This document shows positions 51,412-64,000 of a DNA stretch of 64,000 nt, one piece after another. The DNA lies in NCBI RefSeq assembly GCF_001482365.1, contig NZ_CP013254.1, forward strand, positions 1,364,001 through 1,428,000, given 5' to 3'. The first letter of the stretch is position 1. Every line of letters begins with the position of its first letter. A program made the position numbers and the translations under genes. The notes beneath the pieces were generated by a model. It was not told the DNA's origin. It saw only the letters and a program-made list of their open reading frames with translations, and did not search any database. The stretch is from Kocuria flava (GTDB lineage Bacteria; Actinomycetota; Actinomycetes; Actinomycetales; Micrococcaceae).

Positions 51412-56819
<5,408 letters not shown>

Positions 56820-57010
56820 ACCCACAACCCCCACCCCTGGTGGGGCACAGAACACCGCGTCCACTATACGGCTCCCAACCAACAACCCCCGTCCCCGACC
56901 CCGTGGTCGGGCAACGGTACGGGAACCACAACTGAATACTCACGAGCAGTCGTGACACGACTTCCCACCCACCCCGGGCACCCCCCCGCGGGCCGGGCCG
57001 CGGAGAACGA

Positions 57011-57129
57011 GTTACGGCGGTCATAGCGTGGGGGAAACGCCCGGTCCCATCCCGAACCCGGAAGCTAAGACCCACAGCGCCGATGGTACTGCACCCGGAA
57101 GGGTGTGGGAGAGTAGGACACCGCCGGAC
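57011..57129 (+). rRNA. rrf: 5S ribosomal RNA
   Basis: Starts GTTACGGCGGTCATAGCG and ends GGACACCGCCGGA, the ends forming helix I. CCCATCCCGAACCCGGAAG and AGCGCCGATGGTACTGC are standard 5S blocks. About 190 bp after 23S. Confidence 0.97.
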
Positions 57130-57144
57130 CACACCAGAAGGGTC

Positions 57145-57174
57145 GAGCCCCCGCACCACACGGTGCGGGGGCTC
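57145..57174 (+). terminator. rrn operon terminator
   Basis: Perfect 13-bp stem GAGCCCCCGCACC / GGTGCGGGGGCTC with loop ACAC, 15 nt after 5S rRNA. A weaker related hairpin (AGCCCCCG / CGGGGGCT, 57211-57238) follows as a possible backup. Confidence 0.85.
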
Positions 57175-57568
57175 CCCGCATTCAACCAGCACCGATCCAC
57201 ACCCCCGCACAGCCCCCGCACCCCACGGTCCGGGGGCTTCCTGCCACCCCCGGACACCGGATTGGGCACCGCCCCGGACACCGCACCGAATACCGGATTG
57301 GGCCCCGGTTTGGACACCGCCCCCGGGCACCGGACGCCGTGCCGGCAGCACCTCGCAGGGGACACCGGTGCGAGGCCCAGGAGCCCGTTCCCGGCACCGG
57401 CAGAGCGGCTGGTCGCCTTCCCTCGGGCGTCTCCCGTGCCTGTCCCAGCGCTCGTGGCATGGTGGGCCGGCGGGGCAACGAAACGGAAGGCGGCGGTCCG
57501 GTCGTCCGCGGGGCTGAGGGGCGCCCTCGTGCACCGGGGTTGAAGGGCGCCGTCGCGCACCGCAGCAG

Positions 57569-57601
57569 AAGGGCTCCTCCGCACACCGCGGAGGAGCCCT
57601 T
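57569..57601 (-). terminator. Terminator after the AGPS-like gene
   Basis: Perfect 14-bp stem AAGGGCTCCTCCGC / GCGGAGGAGCCCTT, flanked by further pairing GCAG / CTGC, 17 nt past the stop codon of the minus-strand gene. Confidence 0.75.
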
Positions 57602-57618
57602 CCGCTGCGACGAGGACG

Positions 57619-59292
57619 TCAGTCGACGATCTTGCCCGGGTTCAGGTTCGCGCCGGGGTCGGCCACCGCGAACAGGTCCCGGAGCAGCTGCACGCCCTCG
57701 GGGGAGACGTCCTGCGCCATCCACGGGCTGTGCTCCGTGCCGACACCGTGGTGGTGGGACAGGGTGCCGCCGGCGTCGACGAAGGCCTGCTGGACGGCGC
57801 CCTTGATCACGGCGTACTCCGCGTGCGGGTCCTCGCCGATCCCGTAGCCGAAGGTGAAGTACAGGCAGGCCCCGGAGTGGTAGGAGTGCGACATGTGGGA
57901 CATGATCCACCCCTGCTTGCCCTGCGAACGGAACGCCCTCTCCGCGGCCTCGTAGACCGCCTGGTGCACGGTGGCGAGCTTGGACCACGGCGCGGCCGTC
58001 TCGGAGACGTCGCCGATGGTGTTCTGCTCGAGCAGGAAGTCGCGCAGGTACGGGGTGTCGAACTTCTTCTGGTCGTAGAGCGCGCCGGGACCCGAGCCCA
58101 GCACCAGGGCGCCCTCGTGCTTCACGAGACCGGCGACCGCCTTCTTGTGCCGCTCGACCTCCGCCTTGGCCCCCTCGAAGCAGACGTAGCCGATGCACAT
58201 GGCGTCGGTGTCCCAGCCCCGGCGGCGCATGACCTCCCACAGCAGGTCCTGGCCCTTGGCGGTGAGCTTCTTCTTCAGCCCGGTGGGCGCCTTCTGCGTG
58301 GACAGCGAGAACGCCGTCTCGTGCGCGTCGGAGACGCGGGCGAACGTGGTCGGCACGCCGGAGCGGGCGATCGCGTGCATCGCGGACAGGGCGCGCTGCC
58401 ACGTGGGGAACATGTAGGCGATGACCTCGCGGTGCTCGGCGACGCGGTGCACCTGCACGTCGAGCTCGGTGATCACCCCGAGCCGGCCCTCCGAGCCGAG
58501 GAACATCTCGCGCAGGCTGGGTCCGGTCGAGGTCGAGGGCAGCGGGCGCAGCACCACGGTGCCGCCGGGGCGCACGACGCGCATGCCGCGGACGATGTCG
58601 GCGATGTCGCCGTACTTGTCCGACTGCATCCCCGAGGAGCGCGTCGCGGCCCAGCCGCCGAGCGTCGAGTGGGTGAAGGAGTCGGGGAAGTGCCCGAGGG
58701 TCCAGCCGCGGGCGTTGAGCTGCGCCTCCATGTCGGGGCCCAGCACGCCGGCCTGGATCGTGGCCAGGCCCGCGGTCTCGTCGACCGCCAGCACCTGGTT
58801 CATGCGGCCGAGGTCCAGTGAGACGATCGTTCGTTCTTCGTGGGGGGAGGGCTGGAGGCTGCGGGAGATGCTGGTGCCGCCGCCGAAGGGGATGACCACG
58901 AGGTCGCGCTCCACGGCGACGGCCAGGACGGCCGCGACCTCCTGCTCGTCGGCCGGGTAGACGACGACGTCGGGCACGCGCGCGAACTCTCCGGCCCGGG
59001 TCAGCAGGAGCTCTGTGACGGACTTGCCGGCCCAGTGCACGACGCGCAGCTCGTCGTCGACGCTCATGTGCTCCGCCCCGCTGACGGCCCGCAGCGCCTC
59101 GAGCACCTCGGCCCCCGCACGGGACCCGGGGACGGTGACGGTCGAGAAGGGGATGGTGTCCCGCTCCCGGGGGCGCAGGTCGACGCCCAGTGCCTTCTTG
59201 ACGAATGGGGCGAAGGCGGGCTTGTTGGCGTACTCGAAGTGCACGTCCTCCTCGCCCCACCCCCACCACTTCATGTGCTTCACGTGTGCCAT
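57619..59292 (-). CDS. FAD-linked oxidase of the alkylglycerone-phosphate synthase (AGPS) type
   Basis: 557 residues. In AGPS, FAD exchanges the acyl chain of acyl-DHAP for a fatty alcohol, giving the ether bond of ether lipids. MKWWGWGEEDVHFEY opens as in AGPS homologs; the PCMH-type FAD domain has PFGGGTSISRSLQP, VDETAGLATIQAGVLGPDMEAQL, TLGHFPDSFTHSTLGGWAATRSSGMQSDKYGDI and LGSEGRLGVITE; the C-terminal HHH cluster (LSHHHGVGTEH, about residue 512) matches the essential AGPS histidines. A D-lactate dehydrogenase-like oxidase is the alternative, but the HHH and GWAATRSSGMQSDKYG blocks favour AGPS. ATG with AGGAG ~14 nt upstream. 189 bp after plsC. Confidence 0.85.
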   Translation of the reverse strand: MAHVKHMKWWGWGEEDVHFEYANKPAFAPFVKKALGVDLRPRERDTIPFSTVTVPGSRAGAEVLEALRAVSGAEHMSVDDELRVVHWAGKSVTELLLTRAGEFARVPDVVVYPADEQEVAAVLAVAVERDLVVIPFGGGTSISRSLQPSPHEERTIVSLDLGRMNQVLAVDETAGLATIQAGVLGPDMEAQLNARGWTLGHFPDSFTHSTLGGWAATRSSGMQSDKYGDIADIVRGMRVVRPGGTVVLRPLPSTSTGPSLREMFLGSEGRLGVITELDVQVHRVAEHREVIAYMFPTWQRALSAMHAIARSGVPTTFARVSDAHETAFSLSTQKAPTGLKKKLTAKGQDLLWEVMRRRGWDTDAMCIGYVCFEGAKAEVERHKKAVAGLVKHEGALVLGSGPGALYDQKKFDTPYLRDFLLEQNTIGDVSETAAPWSKLATVHQAVYEAAERAFRSQGKQGWIMSHMSHSYHSGACLYFTFGYGIGEDPHAEYAVIKGAVQQAFVDAGGTLSHHHGVGTEHSPWMAQDVSPEGVQLLRDLFAVADPGANLNPGKIVD

Positions 59293-59481
59293 CTGCGCGG
59301 TCGTCTCCTGGTTCTCGGGGGGTCCGGTGCCGGCCGCAGGGGCGCGGCCGGACGGAGTTGCTCGGAAAAGGGCCCGGCGGTCCGGTGCTCCGGGGTTCGG
59401 TGCGCCGGCCGTCTCAGGACCCCGGCGGTCGCGGCGCCGGAGGCCGTCCGGACCCCGTGGCGGTGCGGGAGCGAGGTCCGC

Positions 59482-60264
59482 TCACCGGTCGAGGACCGGC
59501 CGGTGCCGTGCGTAGAGCTCCCGCACGGCGGTCTCGATGCGCTCGTTGAACGCGGCGGTCGGCTCCTTGGGCCGGGCCTGCAGCGGCTCGCCGACCGCCA
59601 CGACGACGGGCGGGCGGCCCCGGCGCGGCCAGCGGGCCCCGCGGGGCATGGCCTCGTAGGCGCCGATGAGCGCGACGGGCAGCACGGGCACGCCCACGGC
59701 CTTGGCCAGGCCGGCGGCGCCGATCTTGAAGGAGCCCATCTTCCCGGTGCGCGAGCGGGTGCCCTCGGGGAAGATCAGCAGCGGGACACCGGCGCGCAGC
59801 AGCTGCTTGGACAGGCCCCGGTTGGCGCCCCCGCCGGTGCGGTCGACGGGGAAGGCGTTGAAGACCAGTTCCGTGAACAGCCGTTTGTGCGGGGCCGTGA
59901 AGAAGTAGTCGGCGGCCACGCCCGTGGCGAGGTCCCGGCGCACGCGCGGCGGCACGGAGCCCAGCACGAGGGGGGCGTCGAGGTGGCTCGAGTGGTTGGC
60001 CACCACGATGCACGGGCCCTCGAGGCGCTCCGCGGCCGGGTCGGTGACGACCGTGCGGCGCACGGTGCGGTAGGCGATCCCGCGCAGGAACACCGTGCGG
60101 GCGATCCGGCGGGCGAGCCGCCGCCCCGGGGAGCGGAAGCGGGAGACCTCCAGCCCGGCGGAGGCGGCCGGCGGGGCGGTCGGGGCGGGCCCGTCCGCCG
60201 CCCCGGCCGCGCCCTCGATGGAGCGCTGGACGGGGGCGGGCTCGCGCTCCTCGCGGCGCGTCAC
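59482..60264 (-). CDS. PlsC-type acyltransferase
   Basis: 260 residues. Membrane-associated glycerolipid acyltransferase. IVVANHSSHLDAPLVLGSVP has the catalytic HX4D, AFPVDRTGGG and LLIFPEGTRSRTGKMGSFKIGAAGLAKA the EGTR-type phosphate-binding motif, VLPVALIGAYEAMP the fourth block. The N-terminal 60 residues are a Pro/Ala extension. Its acceptor (lyso-PA or DHAP) cannot be told from sequence; the AGPS neighbour suggests DHAP or an alkyl-glycerol phosphate. GTG 60264 overlaps the SDR stop (GTGA), so both are coupled. Confidence 0.88.
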   Translation of the reverse strand: MTRREEREPAPVQRSIEGAAGAADGPAPTAPPAASAGLEVSRFRSPGRRLARRIARTVFLRGIAYRTVRRTVVTDPAAERLEGPCIVVANHSSHLDAPLVLGSVPPRVRRDLATGVAADYFFTAPHKRLFTELVFNAFPVDRTGGGANRGLSKQLLRAGVPLLIFPEGTRSRTGKMGSFKIGAAGLAKAVGVPVLPVALIGAYEAMPRGARWPRRGRPPVVVAVGEPLQARPKEPTAAFNERIETAVRELYARHRPVLDR

Positions 60265-61049
60265 GACCCGGTCGCCCGTTCCTTCTGGCGGGCGGCGGAG
60301 AGGGCCCCGGACAGGCGCCGCACGGCCCCGCCCGGCAGGTGGCGCATCGTGAAGGCCACCGCGCGGTAGCGGCGCGTGGGGATCGAGACGACCTTGCCGC
60401 GGGCGACGTCCTCGAGGGCCTCCTCGGCGACGCGCCGGGCGTCGAGCCACAGGAAGGAGGGGATCGACGAGCCCGAGATGCCCGCGCGCTCGTGGAACTC
60501 GGTGCGGACCCATCCGGGCAGCACGGCGGTGACGTGCACCCCGGTCCCGGCCAGCTCGACGGCCAGGGACTCGGTGAACGCTGTGGTGTAGGCCTTGATC
60601 GCGGAGTACGAGCCCATGCGCACGAGCCCGGCCACGGAGGAGATGTTGACGATCCAGCCGGAGCCGCGGGCGGTCATGGCCCGGGCCGCGGCGGACGAGA
60701 GCACGAGCACGGCCCGGCACATCACCTCGAAGCCGCGGTCGTGGGCGGAGGTGTCCGGGTCGGTGAAGCGGGTCTTCACGGAGAAGCCGGCGTTGTTCAC
60801 GAGCACGTCCACCGGCCGGTCGGGATCGGCGACCCGGGCGGCCACGCGGTCGACGTCGCCGCGCTCGGCGAGGTCCGCGGTCAGCACCTCGACCTCCACG
60901 CCGTGGTCGGCGCGCAGGCGGGCGGCCGTGCGCTCCAGCCGGTCGCCGTCGCGGGCGACCAGCACGAGCGCGTGGCCGCGGCGGGCCAGGGCCTCGGCGA
61001 ACGCGGCGCCGATGCCGGACGTTCCCCCCGTCACGAGAGCGGTAAGCAT
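60261..61049 (-). CDS. Short-chain dehydrogenase/reductase
   Basis: 262-residue NADP(H)-type SDR. ALVTGGTSGIGAAFAEAL (TGxxxGIG), LTADLAE, VDVLVNNAGFS (NNAG), IVNISSVAGLVRMGSYSAIKAYTTAF (Ser, YxxxK catalytic site), LPGWVRTEF. The C-terminal end is basic and may touch the membrane. With AGPS and PlsC next to it, the reduction of alkyl-DHAP (as by animal DHRS7B) is a plausible role; a fatty-aldehyde reductase is another. ATG 61049 follows TAGCCT by seven nt (leaderless), under a candidate operator. Confidence 0.87.
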   Translation of the reverse strand: MLTALVTGGTSGIGAAFAEALARRGHALVLVARDGDRLERTAARLRADHGVEVEVLTADLAERGDVDRVAARVADPDRPVDVLVNNAGFSVKTRFTDPDTSAHDRGFEVMCRAVLVLSSAAARAMTARGSGWIVNISSVAGLVRMGSYSAIKAYTTAFTESLAVELAGTGVHVTAVLPGWVRTEFHERAGISGSSIPSFLWLDARRVAEEALEDVARGKVVSIPTRRYRAVAFTMRHLPGGAVRRLSGALSAARQKERATGS

Positions 61050-61056
61050 GAGATCT

Positions 61057-61062
61057 AGGCTA
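61057..61062 (-). promoter_or_regulatory. -10 box TAGCCT of the SDR-plsC transcript
   Basis: Minus-strand TAGCCT, seven nt, ATG at 61049; it overlaps the near-palindrome at 61058-61075. Confidence 0.55.
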
Positions 61063-61075
61063 CAGTACGGTAGCC
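61058..61075. promoter_or_regulatory. Candidate operator (18-bp near-palindrome) in the divergent promoter
   Basis: GGCTACAGTACGGTAGCC: 16 of 18 positions are self-complementary, centred on GTAC. It overlaps the SDR -10 box and lies ~90 bp before the FAR-HAD gene. Size and symmetry fit a TetR-family site, and a TetR gene lies 2.4 kb away. Confidence 0.5.
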
Positions 61076-61166
61076 GTAGCGCAGGCGGACGCGCCCCGGA
61101 CCCCGGGCGCCCGCCCCGGCCCCCCGCACGGCCCGCAGGCCGGCACCCCACCCCGGAGGAGCACCG

Positions 61167-63425
61167 TTGACCGAGACCCCCACCACGCGCGTCCTGCTGA
61201 CGGGAGCCACGGGCTTCCTCGGGCAGGCCGTGCTCGAACGGCTGCTCTCCGCGCACGAGGGGGTCCACGTCACCGCCGTCGTGCGCCCGAAGGGCTCCGT
61301 GACGGGGGAGCAGCGGCTGCGGCAGCTGCTGCGCAAGCCGGTGTTCCGCCCGTGGCGGGAGGCCCTCGGCGAGGAGGAGGCCCGCCGGGTCTTCGCCGAG
61401 CGCACCGCCGTGGTCGAGGGCGATCTCTCCGCCCTGGCGGGGATCGAGCAGCCGTTCGACGTCGTGATCCACTCGGCCTCCACCGTCTCCTTCGACCCGC
61501 CCATCGACGAGGCCTTCACCACCAACGTCGGCGGCGCCACCGGTCTCTACGACGCGCTGCTGGCCTCGGGGCAGGACCCGCACGTCGTGCACGTCTCCAC
61601 CTGCTACGTCGGCGGGATCGCCAAGGGGCTGCGCCCCGAGGCGCCCGTGGACCACGACGTCGACTGGGCCGCCGAGTTCGAGGCAGCCCTCGCCGCCCAC
61701 CGGGAGGCCGAGATGGCCTCCCGGACCCCCGAGCGGCTGCAGGCGCTCATCGACGAGGCCACCGCCGGGCACGGCAAGGAGGGCCCCAAGTCGGTGGCCC
61801 GTGCCGCGGAGGCCGCCCGGCAGGAGTGGGTGCGCACCCGGCTCGTCGAGTACGGGCGCACCCGCGCCCAGTCCCTGGGCTGGACCGACGTCTACACCTT
61901 CACCAAGGCCCTCGGCGAGCGCGTCGCGGAGCAGAAGTGGGCCGGTGCCGGGCACCGGCTGTCGGTGGTGCGCCCGTCCATCATCGAGTCGGCGCTGCGC
62001 CACCCCTACCCGGGGTGGATCGACGGCTACAAGGTCGCCGACCCGCTGATCATGGCCTACGCCAAGGGCGCGCTGCCGGAGTTCCCGGGGCTGCCGGACT
62101 CGGTGCTCGACGTGATCCCGGTCGACCTCGTGGTCAACGCGATCGTGGCGCTGGCCGTGGGCGGGCACCGCGGCCCGGAGGGGGAGGTCACGGAGCCCGG
62201 CGTGCAGGCGCCCGAGCCCGGCTACTACCAGGTGTGCTCCGGGGCCTCGAACCCGCTGCCGTTCCACCAGATGTACGAGAACGTGCACACCTTCTTCACG
62301 GCCCACCCGCTCGAGGACGCCGACGGCGCCCCCATCCGGGTGCCGGAGTGGCACTTCCCCGCGAACAACGCCGTGGAGCGCTCGCTCGCGCTCAAGGAGC
62401 GGCTCTCGGCGGTGGGCGGGAAGCTCACCACGGTCCTGCCCGCGACCTCGCGCACCCGGGAGTGGGCGAGCTCGCTGCACCGCATGCAGTCGGGCCTGGG
62501 CTCCCTGCGCACCTACGTGGACCTCTACCAGTCCTACACGCGCACGGAGATGATCTTCGACGACGCCCGCACCCGCCAGCTCAACGACTCCCTGCCGGCG
62601 GGCACGCCCGAGGACCGGACCGTCGACGTGCGCGCGATCGACTGGACCGACTACTGGCAGAACGTGCACCTGCCGGCCCTGACCGAGATGACGAAGGCCT
62701 ACGGGCGGCTCAGGGCGGCCTCCCGCCGCCGCGGCGCCCCGAAGCGGGCGCTGCGCGAGGGCACGGACGTGCTGGCGGTCTTCGACCTCGAGGGCACCGT
62801 GCTCGACTCCACGGTCGTCCGCCAGTACCTGCAGCTGCGCCGGCACACGCTGGGTCCGGCCCGGTGGCCGGCGGAGCTGGCGGAGCTCGTGGCGAGCGCC
62901 CCGACGTACGTGAAGGCCGAGCGGCGCGACCGCGGGGAGTTCATCCGCGCCTTCATGCGCCGCTACGAGGGCGTGCCGGCCGCGACCGTGCGCGAGCTCG
63001 TGGCGGGACCGCTGGGGGAGGACATGCGCCGGCTGCTGCGGCCCGGGGCCCTCGCCCGGATCCAGGAGCACCGGGCGGCCGGGCACCGCACGGTGCTGGT
63101 CACCGGCTCGTTCGACCTGCTCGTGGAGCCGCTGGCGGAGCTGTTCGACGAGGTCGTGGCCGGGCGGATGGACGAGCGGGACGGGGTGATGACCGGCTAC
63201 CTCGCCGTGCCCCCGCTCGTGGACGAGGCCCGGGCGCAGTGGCTGGCGAAGTACGCCGAGCGCGGCGGCTACGACCTCTCCCGCTCCTACGGCTACGGGG
63301 ATTCCCACGCCGATGCGAGCTGGCTCTCCGCCGTCGGGCACCCGTACGCGGTCAACCCCGACCTGGCCCTGTACCGGCTGGCGCGCCGGAACCACTGGAC
63401 GGTCGAGGACTGGAAGCGGGCCTGA
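61167..63425 (+). CDS. Fatty acyl-CoA reductase-like protein fused to a HAD-IB phosphatase domain
   Basis: 752 residues. Residues 1-~520: extended SDR of the NAD_binding_4 (fatty acyl-CoA reductase) group with RVLLTGATGFLGQAVLERL, FDVVIHSASTVSFD, VHVSTCYVGG, YTFTKALGE (YxxxK) and VVRPSIIESALRHPYPGWIDG. Residues ~530-752: SerB-like HAD-IB with VFDLEGTVLDST (second Asp of DxD replaced by Glu), VLVTGSFDLLVEPLAELF, and YGYGDSHADASWL. It may reduce acyl-CoA to a fatty alcohol and dephosphorylate a lipid. Start is TTG with a strong GGAGGA six nt upstream. Divergent from the SDR-PlsC pair. Confidence 0.87.
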   Translation: MTETPTTRVLLTGATGFLGQAVLERLLSAHEGVHVTAVVRPKGSVTGEQRLRQLLRKPVFRPWREALGEEEARRVFAERTAVVEGDLSALAGIEQPFDVVIHSASTVSFDPPIDEAFTTNVGGATGLYDALLASGQDPHVVHVSTCYVGGIAKGLRPEAPVDHDVDWAAEFEAALAAHREAEMASRTPERLQALIDEATAGHGKEGPKSVARAAEAARQEWVRTRLVEYGRTRAQSLGWTDVYTFTKALGERVAEQKWAGAGHRLSVVRPSIIESALRHPYPGWIDGYKVADPLIMAYAKGALPEFPGLPDSVLDVIPVDLVVNAIVALAVGGHRGPEGEVTEPGVQAPEPGYYQVCSGASNPLPFHQMYENVHTFFTAHPLEDADGAPIRVPEWHFPANNAVERSLALKERLSAVGGKLTTVLPATSRTREWASSLHRMQSGLGSLRTYVDLYQSYTRTEMIFDDARTRQLNDSLPAGTPEDRTVDVRAIDWTDYWQNVHLPALTEMTKAYGRLRAASRRRGAPKRALREGTDVLAVFDLEGTVLDSTVVRQYLQLRRHTLGPARWPAELAELVASAPTYVKAERRDRGEFIRAFMRRYEGVPAATVRELVAGPLGEDMRRLLRPGALARIQEHRAAGHRTVLVTGSFDLLVEPLAELFDEVVAGRMDERDGVMTGYLAVPPLVDEARAQWLAKYAERGGYDLSRSYGYGDSHADASWLSAVGHPYAVNPDLALYRLARRNHWTVEDWKRA

Positions 63426-63463
63426 GCCCGTCCGGTGGCGGGCCACGGCGGACGGGGGCGGCG

Positions 63464-64000
63464 GTGACGGAGGACGGGCAGCGGCCCGACCCGAGGACGG
63501 TGTCGACCGACCAGAAGATCACCGCGGCGGCGCTGGCCCTCCTGCGGAAGGGCGGGCCCCAGCGGGTGAGCATCGAGGCGGTCTCCGCGGCCTCGGGCGT
63601 GGCCAAGACCTCGATCTACCGCCGCTACGCGAACAGCCTCGAGCTGCTCGAGGGGGTCCTCGAGCACGCCGCGGCGGTGCACGCCCCCGAACAGCCCGAC
63701 GCGGCGGGGGACTGGGGGCAGGCCCTGGAGCGGACCCTGCGGCTGCTGCTGCGGGACATGGGCACGGGGGTCGCGGTCGCGCTGCTGAGCGAGCCCGCCT
63801 CGGAGACCTCCCGGATCCTGCGGGCCCACGTGGTGCGCCCGCAGGTGGAGCGGCTGCGGGCGCTGCTCGCGGCGGAGGTCGCCGCCGGGCGCCTCGCCGC
63901 GGACCTGGACGTGGAGGTGGTGCTGGACTTCGTGCTGGGCTCGGCCTACTCCCACCTCGCCCGGTACGGGGAGATGGGCCCGGACTGGCCCGGGCGGGTG
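63464..64000 (+). CDS. TetR/AcrR family regulator, 3' end beyond the window
   Basis: 179 codons to the window edge from GTG 63464. STDQKITAAALALLRKGGPQRVSIEAVSAASGVAKTSIYRRYANSLELLEG is a TetR helix-turn-helix domain (GVAKTSIYRRY recognition helix); the rest (LRLLLRDMGTGVAVALLSEP...) is the helical ligand domain as in TetR_C_11/16-like regulators. It lies 38 nt after the FAR-HAD gene on the same strand and probably controls it and the divergent SDR-plsC genes through the near-palindrome upstream; ligand likely a lipid or acyl-CoA (inferred). Confidence 0.85.
   Translation, partial: MTEDGQRPDPRTVSTDQKITAAALALLRKGGPQRVSIEAVSAASGVAKTSIYRRYANSLELLEGVLEHAAAVHAPEQPDAAGDWGQALERTLRLLLRDMGTGVAVALLSEPASETSRILRAHVVRPQVERLRALLAAEVAAGRLAADLDVEVVLDFVLGSAYSHLARYGEMGPDWPGRV

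Larger units (their letters stand above)
57130..57618. other. Region between 5S rRNA and the AGPS-like gene
   Basis: No gene is supported. It contains the rrn terminator (57145-57174), a second weaker hairpin (about 57211-57238), short direct repeats around 57250-57330 (CCGGATTGGGC twice 35 bp apart, GGACACCG three times) and the terminator of the minus-strand gene at 57569-57601. Confidence 0.6.

Overview
The window is a 64 kb piece of a very GC-rich actinobacterial chromosome. The complete 16S rRNA at about 51412-52943 reads as a Kocuria-type (Micrococcaceae) sequence. The gene order gpmA-phoU-senX3-regX3-carD-ispD-ispF-cysS-rlmB and the frequent leaderless GTG/ATG starts just behind a TANNNT box fit the same group. 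I see no insertion sequence, prophage or CRISPR array. Every product name below rests on motif recognition by eye, not on a database search.

Layout. 1-1053 is the tail of an AMP-forming acyl-CoA ligase, followed by a gene-poor, hairpin-rich stretch. 1722-10560 carries a RecQ helicase fused to a phosphoribosyltransferase-like domain. After it comes a surface-glycan group: GT2 and GT4 glycosyltransferases, a flippase, a TupA-like ATP-grasp enzyme and a secreted LGFP-repeat protein, with a tRNA-Ser(GCU) in the middle. 10698-15819 holds two small membrane or envelope genes, a prolyl oligopeptidase and a FAD/NAD(P)-binding protein. 15818-16812 is a decayed patch: two matching perfect palindromes, a GC-rich tandem repeat and a doubly broken AbiEi/DUF559-like gene, next to tRNA-Ser(UGA). 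16989-27690 is mixed housekeeping: photolyase, quinone oxidoreductase, a short GT2, a histidine-kinase remnant beside tRNA-Thr(CGU), a phosphonatase-like HAD enzyme, a secreted TAP-like peptidase, holB, tmk and a cystathionine gamma-synthase/lyase.

27700-37684 is a conserved core: DUF2516, a methyltransferase, gpmA, phoU, the SenX3-RegX3 phosphate two-component system with a candidate PHO box between phoU and senX3, a lipoprotein, carD, the MEP-pathway genes ispD and ispF, cysS and rlmB. 37671-50904 is an uninterrupted alpha-glucan/trehalose block: glgX, glgP (divergent), glgE, treS and a single 1302-residue frame joining maltokinase to branching enzyme GlgB. Together these cover the whole GlgE route (trehalose to maltose to maltose-1-phosphate to linear glucan to branched glucan) plus debranching and phosphorolysis.

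50990-57174 is a complete rrn operon (two promoters, 16S, a tRNA-less GT-rich spacer, 23S, 5S, terminator). Downstream, 57619-63425 encodes an AGPS-like FAD enzyme, a PlsC-type acyltransferase, an SDR reductase and a fatty acyl-CoA reductase fused to a HAD domain, with a TetR regulator running off the window end. These four enzymes match, step for step, the activities of the animal peroxisomal ether-lipid pathway. An 18-bp near-palindrome sits over the divergent promoter of the group. I consider this the most interesting system in the window, followed by the maltokinase-GlgB fusion, the paired palindromes around the broken AbiEi/DUF559 gene and the PHO box.
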